Shown here one piece after another: positions 1-6,589 of a stretch of DNA of 11,921 bases. The notes under the pieces were generated by a model, which was given only the letters and a program-made list of their open reading frames with translations, was not told where the DNA came from and did not search any database. This DNA is from CAZYPB01 sp964649265 (lineage in GTDB: Archaea > Micrarchaeota > Micrarchaeia > Burarchaeales > JAKAKT01): NCBI GenBank assembly GCA_964649265.1, contig CAZYPB010000041.1, positions 1-11,921 on the forward strand, written 5' to 3'. Made by a program: the position numbers and the translations under genes. Within the stretch, counting starts at the first letter, position 1. Every line of letters starts with the position of its first letter.

Positions 1-1382
1 GTCACCCCAAAGGCAAAAGCAAGAACTCCAGGGATGTCATTAACAAGCCCGGTATATGGAAGCAGGAGGTATGTAATAATAATCCCAAAAACTATCGGGA
101 TAACATATGATATGATGGGCACACTTACTCTCAATACAGAAACAGCATAACCTGTGACAATGAGTGAGAAGATAACCCTCACCACAACGACGCATAAAGC
201 TGTTCCTATAATCCCATAGGCTGGGGTCACAATTAACATCGCACTCAATTGCAATCCACCGGCAATAAGAGCAAGCAGTGTTTGGAGACGTATCCTTCCC
301 TTTCCCAAAAGCACAGGCACAGAAACAGCATTAAGCGTTGTCTCAAGAACAAGGAAACTCAACACGGCCATGACAGCATAGGATTCAGCATATTTCCCAG
401 AGTAAAAGAAAGTAAGAAGTTTCCCAGAAAGAAGGATGATTCCCGGAATAAATAGGAACGACCCAACGAAAGCATACGTTATTCCTCTTGATACAATCGC
501 TTTACTTCTCGCAAGATTCTCCCTGGAATGCGCTGAGAAGAATATCTTGTTTGCAGATGCACTGAAAAGAGTTATGCTTGCAATCCAAAGCCATGCAACC
601 CTGTATGCAGCTATCTGTTCAGGTCCCTGCGATAATCCAATTACTATGGGGTCCAGGTTCAGGAACAGCACTGTGCCCAGATATCCAAAGAATGAATATC
701 TCCAATAGTGCATAAACGAAGAGCTCCCCCGGAATCGTTCGGTACTCTTAGGGACCCTCCCATTTATCCAGTTGGAAAGTATGAGCAAATATATAACACA
801 TGCAACAACAAGTCCCCCAACAGCCCAAACCCATTGTTCTCTGAAGAAGTAAACATAGAATGCAAGGGGAAAGCCTACCCTAAGTATCTGGTAAACGGAA
901 TTGGATATGAAAACATCTCTGCTCCTTTTAAGTGCAAAAAGCACGTTCTCAAAAAAGGTAGTAAATGACCATATAAAAAGCACAAGTGAGGAGAACTTTA
1001 GTCCTGGCCCAACTTCAGGCATGTTGAGCAGGATTGCAATATAATCAGATAATAGGAACAGAATCAAAGATGAAGCAAATGAGAGAACAAACTTTATCCT
1101 GACAAGATATGCATAATAACTACCTGCTTTCACTGCTCCCTTCTCAGGTATAAACTTAAGCACAACTTGGTTTATCCCACCATCTGCTAAGAGAAGCCAG
1201 GCTGTTGCCATGGCAACAGACAAGGTAAAATAACCGAACTCAGTTTTTCCCATGATTGTCGGGAATATTATTGCTGACACTATTCCTGCCATCAGGGTAA
1301 ACCCCTGTATCCCGAATCCATAGGCGTTCTCCCTTAGAAGATATGAGTACCATTTCTCCATTTCAACATCTCTGGCGTTCAT
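1..1382 (-). CDS. Wzx/RfbX-like polysaccharide flippase (3' end beyond window)
   Basis: Reading the minus strand from an ATG at 1382 gives an open frame of 460 codons that runs off the left edge without a stop, so the C-terminus is missing. The protein is strongly hydrophobic, with about a dozen membrane segments separated by short basic loops. It starts with a short polar stretch and then the 'ENAYGFGIQGF' segment (about residues 18-28), followed by TGK/TEFGYFTLSVA-like helices. The LNLDPIVIGL segment near residues 241-250 and the following 'AAYRVAW' match the pattern usual in MATE/MVF-superfamily O-antigen flippases. Such proteins move undecaprenyl- or dolichyl-linked glycans across the membrane. 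It is transcribed away from the epimerase pair, and the cluster context supports glycan export. The start is uncertain: an ATG at codon 8 (position 1361) is an alternative. The family assignment is secure; the substrate is unknown. Confidence 0.85.
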   Translation of the reverse strand, partial: MNARDVEMEKWYSYLLRENAYGFGIQGFTLMAGIVSAIIFPTIMGKTEFGYFTLSVAMATAWLLLADGGINQVVLKFIPEKGAVKAGSYYAYLVRIKFVLSFASSLILFLLSDYIAILLNMPEVGPGLKFSSLVLFIWSFTTFFENVLFALKRSRDVFISNSVYQILRVGFPLAFYVYFFREQWVWAVGGLVVACVIYLLILSNWINGRVPKSTERFRGSSSFMHYWRYSFFGYLGTVLFLNLDPIVIGLSQGPEQIAAYRVAWLWIASITLFSASANKIFFSAHSRENLARSKAIVSRGITYAFVGSFLFIPGIILLSGKLLTFFYSGKYAESYAVMAVLSFLVLETTLNAVSVPVLLGKGRIRLQTLLALIAGGLQLSAMLIVTPAYGIIGTALCVVVVRVIFSLIVTGYAVSVLRVSVPIISYVIPIVFGIIITYLLLPYTGLVNDIPGVLAFAFGV

Positions 1383-1397
1383 TTCAAGTAAAAGGAC

Positions 1398-1407
1398 ATT
1401 TAAATAT
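1398..1407. promoter_or_regulatory. TATA box between divergent flippase and epimerase genes
   Basis: The sequence ATTTAAATAT has a palindromic TTTAAA core centred at 1401/1402. On the plus strand a purine-rich AAAGGA lies just upstream, like a BRE, and the GTG start at 1429 is about 27 nt from the core, as expected for a leaderless transcript. On the minus strand the core is only about 20 nt from ATG 1382, so its use for the flippase is less certain. A second AT-rich block, CATAAATG at 1413-1420, could serve that direction. Confidence 0.6.
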
Positions 1408-1428
1408 GTGCACATAAATGCGTTTTAG

Positions 1429-2391
1429 GTGTTGTGCTTGAAAAACAAAAGAATACTCATAACTGGTGGTGCCGGGTTCATGGGGTCTCACCTAGTTGAA
1501 AACCTGATAAATGACAATGAAATAACAGTGATAGATACGTTCACTCAGAATGCAATAAAACATACTCAGTTTTCTGAGAACAAAAACCTAAACCTAGTCA
1601 AAGGAGATGTTCTTGACAGTAAACTACTTTCAAAATACACAAAAGAAACAGACATTGTTGTCCACATGGCAGCAATAGCGGGGGTTGAATGCGTTCTAAG
1701 CAACCCTACTCGGACAATAAATGTTAACCTTATAGGAACATACAGGGTTCTCGAGGCATTCAAGAACTCTGACGTAGAAAGATTTGTCAATTTCTCAACA
1801 AGTGAGGTGTACGGGCCAGAGGCAGACAATGTAAGTGAAAACAGCCTTACATCACAGGGACCTGTTGGGGACCCAAGATGGACCTATTCTGTAAGTAAGG
1901 TTGCAGCAGAACACCTTGGCTACAGATACATGCAAGAGTACGGCCTCCCATTTGTTTCCATAAGACCATTCAACATATACGGGCCAAGGCAGGTTGGCGG
2001 AGGAGCAATAAAGATATTTGTTGAGAAAGCAGTGAAGAAAAAGGACATCAATATTTTTGGAGACGGAATGGGCATCCGTTGCTATTGCTATATAAGTGAT
2101 TTCATGAATGGCCTACTTAGTTCAATTGAGAATAAGAAGGCAATTGGAGAGGTCTTCAACTTAGGAAACCCAGCAGAACCAATAGCATCGCTAACACTTG
2201 CTAAGAAGATAATAAACAAAGCTGATTCTCCATCGAAAATTGTTTTTAAGAGGAAGGTAAAGGAGGACGTGCTAGTGAGAATACCTAAGATTGACAAGGC
2301 CCAGAAACTTCTGGGATACGAGCCGAAGGTAATGCTTGACAAAGGGATTGAGAGGACAATCAATTGGGCAAGAGAGGTTAACCTGAAATGA
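1429..2391 (+). CDS. NAD-dependent epimerase/dehydratase (extended SDR), nucleotide-sugar type
   Basis: This 320-residue protein has the length and motifs of the extended short-chain dehydrogenase family (GalE/WcaG type), which acts on nucleotide sugars in the cytoplasm. The Rossmann motif GGAGFMGS is at residues 13-20, the acidic NAD-selecting D36 ends strand 2, and GDV follows at 59-61. The catalytic S/T lies in NFSTSEVYG (121-129) and the Y-x-x-x-K pair is Y153/K157. The usual substrate-binding 'RDFxYVxD' segment reads RCYCYISD (217-224): the arginine is kept, but two cysteines are present and the Asp after Arg is missing. The start is a GTG placed about 27 nt after a TATA box; TTG codons at 1432 and 1438 are alternatives. 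It overlaps the next SDR gene by 4 nt (ATGA), so the two are co-transcribed. Whether it is an epimerase, dehydratase or decarboxylase cannot be told. Confidence 0.88.
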   Translation: MLCLKNKRILITGGAGFMGSHLVENLINDNEITVIDTFTQNAIKHTQFSENKNLNLVKGDVLDSKLLSKYTKETDIVVHMAAIAGVECVLSNPTRTINVNLIGTYRVLEAFKNSDVERFVNFSTSEVYGPEADNVSENSLTSQGPVGDPRWTYSVSKVAAEHLGYRYMQEYGLPFVSIRPFNIYGPRQVGGGAIKIFVEKAVKKKDINIFGDGMGIRCYCYISDFMNGLLSSIENKKAIGEVFNLGNPAEPIASLTLAKKIINKADSPSKIVFKRKVKEDVLVRIPKIDKAQKLLGYEPKVMLDKGIERTINWAREVNLK

Positions 2392-3287
2392 GAGTTTCAA
2401 TAGTGGGGGCATCCGGTTTCATTGGCAGGAATCTACTTAATGAATGTCCACCAAATTGGAACATAGATGCTTTCTATAACTCATCAAAAGATTTCCCAAG
2501 CACCATTAAGAGAAAGAGAACAAAGGCAATAAAATGCGATCTCTCAAACCCCAAAGACGTGAAGGTACTGAAATCAAAGAAATACGATTTGTGCATATAT
2601 CTTGCAGGAAACACAGATCCACAAATGTCTTTTGATATGCCGGCATTCGATCTTAAAAGCAACCAACTTTCCCTCGTAAATTTTCTTGAAAATGTGAAAA
2701 TAGGTAAGATCATATACTTCTCATCAGGAGCAGTTTACAATGGGCTGAAGGGAAATGTAAATCCAAATTCAAAATTAGACCCAAAGCTTGCATACTCAAT
2801 ATCTAAACTGTCATCTGAACAATATGTGAAGTTTTTCAAGGAGAAAGGAGCTGTTGACGAGTATATAATTGTACGTTTCTTTGGGGCATACGGCCCATAT
2901 GAACCAAAAAGAAAGATAACGACGAAGATTGTAAAAAGGTTCTTCTTGGAGAAGAAAAGAGACATCCAGATATATGGCTCAGGAAAGAACCTGATAGACC
3001 TCATGTATGTTTCCGATACAGTGAAAGCTATAGACATTCTTTCTAAATCAAGTAAAAAGAATATAACAGTTGATTTAGCAAACAAGAACCCAGTACAAAT
3101 AGAATCCCTTGTAAAAAGGTGCGCTTCATTATTCAACATAAACCCAACAATAAAGAAAAAAGGAATATCCCACGAATCAATTGGCTTCAGGAGCAATGAC
3201 ACAACAATTAGCAGAATGGGCTTCACGCCAAAAGTGCGTTTAGAAAAAGGGCTCGGTTTACTTGCAGACCACTTGGCAAAGATTTAA
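2388..3287 (+). CDS. Second NAD-dependent epimerase/reductase (SDR superfamily)
   Basis: This 299-residue SDR starts inside the stop codon of the upstream SDR gene (ATGA overlap), with a GAGGT ribosome-binding site at 2374-2378. The Rossmann motif GASGFIG is at residues 7-13, the active-site serines are in YFSSGAVY (110-117), and the Y-x-x-x-K pair is Y136/K140 within AYSISK. A segment resembling the nucleotide-sugar pocket, GSGKNLIDLMYVSD, occupies 197-210. Here the Asp is retained but the usual Arg before it is Ile. The protein is basic and Lys-rich. The pair of adjacent, non-identical SDRs suggests two successive steps on one nucleotide sugar, such as dehydration or epimerisation followed by reduction; this is inference. 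The stop codon overlaps the stop of the convergent glycosyltransferase gene in the palindrome TTAA. Confidence 0.85.
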   Translation: MRVSIVGASGFIGRNLLNECPPNWNIDAFYNSSKDFPSTIKRKRTKAIKCDLSNPKDVKVLKSKKYDLCIYLAGNTDPQMSFDMPAFDLKSNQLSLVNFLENVKIGKIIYFSSGAVYNGLKGNVNPNSKLDPKLAYSISKLSSEQYVKFFKEKGAVDEYIIVRFFGAYGPYEPKRKITTKIVKRFFLEKKRDIQIYGSGKNLIDLMYVSDTVKAIDILSKSSKKNITVDLANKNPVQIESLVKRCASLFNINPTIKKKGISHESIGFRSNDTTISRMGFTPKVRLEKGLGLLADHLAKI

Positions 3288-4222
3288 GGTCCGTCCGAAA
3301 CCATCTGGAATATCTCATTATCCGAGAACTTTCTCTCGTGTTCCTCTTGTCTTCTCTTTCCAATAATTTCAGGAAGCTTTTTCAGAGCCATTCCCAGAGC
3401 TTTTAGATAAGTTAACCTGTATTTCAGTAAGCTTAGAAACATAATGAGTGGGAAATAAACAAAATAGAACAGAAGTGAAAGGTTGTCATAATTCTTCCAA
3501 ACAAAGAACTGTTTATTCCTTAGGTCTATAGTAATCCAGTCTTTCATTACCTTTTGCCAAAGTGCCGTGTGGTTGTGTTTTACAACACTGCTCGGTTCAT
3601 ATATTATTCTCCAACCACGTTTCCATGCACGATATCCCAAGTCATAGTCATCATAGAACGTTGGATGATAAACGGGATCTGGCCCACCCAATTCAAGAAA
3701 CTTCTTTTTGTCAAATACCCCGAGCATTGTAGGTGAGAAACTGTAAGCCGGATTATTCGACCGCTCCCTATTCATTCTGAATAAACCTATCCTTCTAGAA
3801 GCAACGTTCCTCCTATACGATTCATTTTCTTTTTTTGATTCTGCGGTAGGATTAACACAGAATACATCACTTCCTTTGAAATATTTGACAAGTGGCTTAA
3901 GGAAACCAGAGGTAACCTCCATATCATTCGGGGTTATGTAAACCAAGTCGTATTTTACATGGCGTTTCATGGCTTTTGTGAAGGCTTTGGGCCCCTGAAG
4001 GTTATCTTCGTAGGATATGAACTTCACTTTTGGAAATTTCTTTTTCAAAACAGAGACAGAATCATCAGTTGACCCATTGTCTATAAGGAATATCTCATAG
4101 GGACCAGGGTAATCCACCATGTTTTCAATTAGAGAACTAAGGCAGACAGCACTAGATTCAGCATCGTTGTAGTTTAGTGCGAGTACACTTACCCCGGGAA
4201 GTTTCTCAGACGTTTTTCTCAC
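3284..4222 (-). CDS. Family 2 glycosyltransferase (GT-A fold, rhamnosyltransferase-like)
   Basis: This 312-residue protein is a GT2 enzyme that would add a sugar from a nucleotide donor to a lipid-linked acceptor at the inner face of the membrane. Seen in sequence: the N-terminal strand VSVLALNYND (11-20), the nucleotide-binding LIDNGSTDDS (47-55) and a D-x-D-equivalent region at TPNDMEV (97-103). The acceptor/base region FYDDYDLGYRAWKRGW (189-204) corresponds to the family's ED-x-D motif and is followed by a VVKHNH element (213-218). A hydrophobic stretch at about 248-266 suggests membrane attachment, and the tail is highly charged. The start is a GTG about 27 nt from the shared AT palindrome at 4246-4253, with no leader. 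The gene is divergent to the deacetylase-like gene and convergent with the second SDR. Donor and linkage are unknown. Confidence 0.88.
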   Translation of the reverse strand: MRKTSEKLPGVSVLALNYNDAESSAVCLSSLIENMVDYPGPYEIFLIDNGSTDDSVSVLKKKFPKVKFISYEDNLQGPKAFTKAMKRHVKYDLVYITPNDMEVTSGFLKPLVKYFKGSDVFCVNPTAESKKENESYRRNVASRRIGLFRMNRERSNNPAYSFSPTMLGVFDKKKFLELGGPDPVYHPTFYDDYDLGYRAWKRGWRIIYEPSSVVKHNHTALWQKVMKDWITIDLRNKQFFVWKNYDNLSLLFYFVYFPLIMFLSLLKYRLTYLKALGMALKKLPEIIGKRRQEEHERKFSDNEIFQMVSDGP

Positions 4223-4238
4223 AAATCAGTAGATGACA

Positions 4239-4254
4239 GTATATGTTAATTAAT
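4239..4254. promoter_or_regulatory. Shared bidirectional TATA-like promoter
   Basis: The stretch TATATGTTAATTAAT contains the perfect palindrome TTAATTAA at 4246-4253, centred between 4249 and 4250. The GTG start of the minus-strand glycosyltransferase (4222) is 27-28 nt away. The ATG at 4276 of the plus-strand gene is 26-27 nt away. The near-perfect symmetry fits one TATA element serving two leaderless transcripts, and it is the main reason for choosing 4276 over the ATG at 4243. Transcription start sites are inferred only. Confidence 0.6.
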
Positions 4255-4275
4255 GTTTTTTGTTATCCTCTCTTT

Positions 4276-4995
4276 ATGAAAGAGAACTTTTTCAAAAAAG
4301 AGGAAATTATCAAGTTTTTCTCAAGTCTACCTGAGGCAAACAACACTCAAGACCAGGTATACAACTGCAAGGAAAAGATAGCCATAATGACACATGATGA
4401 TACATTTGATCAAGAGATGTTTGATTATGAGAAATCTTTGGGTTTAGGCTCCACCTTCTTTCTTCTAACAAACAAGATAAAGGAATTTGATAAGAGCGCA
4501 GACCTAGGCCTGCATTATGACAAAGAGATGGATAAAACATTATCTGAACAAATAGAGGAGTTCAAAAAGAAAACACAAATAACCCCAAAAATAAACAGAA
4601 ACCACCGCCTTTGGTGGAGGGGAGATCACCTTGATCTCTTACATCTATCAATGAATGGAATCAAAGCAGACAGCACAAAGGTTGGCATCAAACCATACAA
4701 ACTGTGTGTACAGGGCAAGATCCTCCCTATTTGGGAGATACCATTCTCGATATCAGATCAAGGTTATGTTTCACTTGAAAGTAATTCTCACATAGTTTAC
4801 AACAAAGCATCGAAAATGGAACATCTTTTTGAGGAAGAAATAACTCCGCTCACAGCACTTTTCCACCCATACCTAAAAAAAGAGACTGAATGGAAGAGAT
4901 TTTACGAACTCGCAGACAAACACAGCTATAAGATTCTTACAATATCCGAGTTTTATGGGAAATACCTACAAAGAATTAAAGACCAAGAAGTTTAG
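4276..4995 (+). CDS. Divergent polysaccharide-deacetylase-like (NodB-fold) protein
   Basis: With the start at ATG 4276 the protein has 239 residues; the upstream in-frame ATG at 4243 would place the start inside the TATA element. The order of motifs resembles the polysaccharide deacetylase family: IAIMTHDDTFD (36-46) as motif 1, LGLHYD (78-83) as the metal-histidine region, RNHRLWWRG (108-116), GIKADST (128-134), a WEIPF strand (153-157) and a late FHPYLKK element. The usual H-x-x-x-H of CE4 enzymes is not intact (H-x-x-x-E), so the metal site may differ. Proteins of this type near glycosyltransferases usually remove acetyl groups from amino sugars or act as uncharacterised surface-polysaccharide proteins. 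No signal peptide is seen, so it would act in the cytoplasm. It overlaps the convergent ATP-grasp gene by 20 nt. The fold is likely; the activity is unproven. Confidence 0.6.
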   Translation: MKENFFKKEEIIKFFSSLPEANNTQDQVYNCKEKIAIMTHDDTFDQEMFDYEKSLGLGSTFFLLTNKIKEFDKSADLGLHYDKEMDKTLSEQIEEFKKKTQITPKINRNHRLWWRGDHLDLLHLSMNGIKADSTKVGIKPYKLCVQGKILPIWEIPFSISDQGYVSLESNSHIVYNKASKMEHLFEEEITPLTALFHPYLKKETEWKRFYELADKHSYKILTISEFYGKYLQRIKDQEV

Positions 4996-6556
4996 GTAGT
5001 TTATCTATACTGCTTATTATGTCGTCTGGCTTCTGTTTCCTTAGAAACTCCTCAGTCCTGATCCCAGTAAGCACAGCTATTGTTTTAATGCCGGCCATCT
5101 TTCCAGCAGTGATGTCTGTTTCTCTATCACCAACAATCCCGACTCCCGGGAAGAAATGTTTTATCTCATATGCTTTTAGGGCAGCAGGATCTTTTCCTTT
5201 TTTGGAGACAGTTATAATTCCACCAAATAGTTCAAAAAGTCCGTGTTTCTCCAACTGCTCAAATACATGTTTCCTTGATTTGCGCTGTGTTACTAAGTAC
5301 ACTTCATATTTTTTTGACAAAATAGAAAGAGCTTTCTTTGCGCCATCCACAGGAACATCAAAATTTAGGTATCTCTGCAGCTCCATCCTACCCTCTCTCT
5401 CCCTCAGGTAGGACTTTACAAATGATCTAGGGCAGTTGAATGCAAGTATCTCTTGTATCGGGGTTCTCTTCCTTCTAAGGTTCCAATACCTATTTCTCTG
5501 AAGTGTTCTGTAACCGCTCTCTGAGAGTATGTCCCTGTAGACTCTATAATCCCGTTCTGCAACATTTAGCACAGTACCATCAAGATCCAAGAACAGGAAT
5601 CCCTTGTTTTTTTGGCTAACGAGAACCCGGTCCTCAAACCTTATCATCCTAAGCCTGTAATCCGGTTTTGATGAAAACGCCTCCGGGGATTTCCCAAGAT
5701 AATCCTCTGCACATAACCTGGGCATATTCACTCCTGCATCAACTGCCAAATCAAGCCCACTTCCCGCTCTTCCATTTATTTCAAAATAGTAATTCTTACT
5801 GCCCTTCTTTATGCATTGCAAACACAGTAGCCCCTTCAGACCAAGACCTTCAACAATTGTTCTTACTTCCTCTATCATTTTGGTGTCTTTCCTTGCATCA
5901 CCAACCTTGCTCGTTCCATCCATTACCACAGTTCTTTTCCTTGGAAGTGCTTCAAGAAGTTTACCGTTCTTTGAAGCAACAGCATCTATGGTATATTCTT
6001 CTCCTTTTATGAACTTACTGAAAACCAAAGGTTTCTTTGTGTTTTTTACAATATATCGAAGCCGTTCCTTGTTTTCAACAACTGCAACTATTTTCTTATG
6101 CAATCCCGAATAACGGGTTCTCAACATAAGAGGAAAACCAAACGAAATACCCTTCTCATCAGCTACTGTCTCAGGAGTCTGAAGACCTAGTTTTCTAATG
6201 TGGGTACATGTATCAAGTTTATCCCCAATTATCTCTATCTGCCTGTTTCCAGAAACAGCAACAGAACATCCAGAATCCTCAAACAAATCTATGTTCTTTG
6301 ATAATTCCCTTATCTCAAAATCAGAGACAGGGATAAGAAGGTCTATCTTGCATCGATGACATATTTTCAGAAGTGCTTTTACAAAATCTTTATCCGTGCC
6401 CCTCGGAACAACGAAATGCTCCTTTACATAAATCTTACTCGGGGAGTCATCCCTCAAATCGCATGAATATAACTCCAATTCATCATCTGAGCTTAAGCCT
6501 CTTAGAACGCACAACGCAGCAGTGCACGATCCCGCAGTTACAAGCACACGTTTCAT
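4976..6556 (-). CDS. ATP-grasp ligase fused to a HAD-family phosphatase
   Basis: The 526-residue protein joins two enzymes. Residues 1 to about 315 form an ATP-grasp unit: an N-terminal Rossmann-like pre-ATP-grasp domain (RVLVTAGS at 3-10, LLIPVSDFE at 73-81), a central ATP-binding part (FIKGEEYTIDAV, 182-193), and the metal-binding FEINGRAGSG (258-267) carrying E259 and N261. It resembles carbamoyl-phosphate-synthase-like ligases. From about 318 a complete HAD domain follows: nucleophile motif DLDGT (324-328), motif II threonine in LVTQR (about 423), a lysine near 453-455, and GDRETD (476-481) as motif IV. ATP-grasp ligases make amide or ester bonds through acyl-phosphates; the HAD half would remove a phosphate. 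Context suggests glycan decoration, for example amino-acid ligation, but the substrate is unknown. ATG 6556 is chosen because a TATA box sits about 25 nt upstream; a TTG at 6571 would add five residues. Confidence 0.83.
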   Translation of the reverse strand: MKRVLVTAGSCTAALCVLRGLSSDDELELYSCDLRDDSPSKIYVKEHFVVPRGTDKDFVKALLKICHRCKIDLLIPVSDFEIRELSKNIDLFEDSGCSVAVSGNRQIEIIGDKLDTCTHIRKLGLQTPETVADEKGISFGFPLMLRTRYSGLHKKIVAVVENKERLRYIVKNTKKPLVFSKFIKGEEYTIDAVASKNGKLLEALPRKRTVVMDGTSKVGDARKDTKMIEEVRTIVEGLGLKGLLCLQCIKKGSKNYYFEINGRAGSGLDLAVDAGVNMPRLCAEDYLGKSPEAFSSKPDYRLRMIRFEDRVLVSQKNKGFLFLDLDGTVLNVAERDYRVYRDILSESGYRTLQRNRYWNLRRKRTPIQEILAFNCPRSFVKSYLREREGRMELQRYLNFDVPVDGAKKALSILSKKYEVYLVTQRKSRKHVFEQLEKHGLFELFGGIITVSKKGKDPAALKAYEIKHFFPGVGIVGDRETDITAGKMAGIKTIAVLTGIRTEEFLRKQKPDDIISSIDKLPKLLGL

Positions 6557-6576
6557 GAAATCAGTTCTCAATTATC

Positions 6577-6584
6577 CTATAAAG
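6577..6584 (-). promoter_or_regulatory. TATA box for the ATP-grasp/HAD gene
   Basis: On the minus strand the sequence CTTTATAG is centred about 25 nt before ATG 6556, the expected spacing for a leaderless archaeal transcript. It lies in the 33-nt gap after the stop of the upstream membrane-protein gene, so the fusion gene may be expressed both from its own promoter and by read-through. Confidence 0.45.
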
Positions 6585-6589
6585 ACCTA

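Noticed and set aside
249..968. Three consecutive plus-strand frames, each 68-90 codons
   Set aside because: They lie opposite the flippase gene, which has a continuous, membrane-protein-like frame over the whole region. Their translations are low-complexity and match no pattern.
2735..3226. A 163-codon minus-strand frame
   Set aside because: It lies entirely antisense to the second SDR gene, whose Rossmann and Y-x-x-x-K motifs are intact. Its hydrophobic look comes from Lys-rich codons read on the other strand.
4243..4275. Upstream ATG as start of the deacetylase-like gene
   Set aside because: It lies within the TATA-like element, and the extra eleven residues are hydrophobic without a following signal-peptide pattern. 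The ATG at 4276 has the right spacing.
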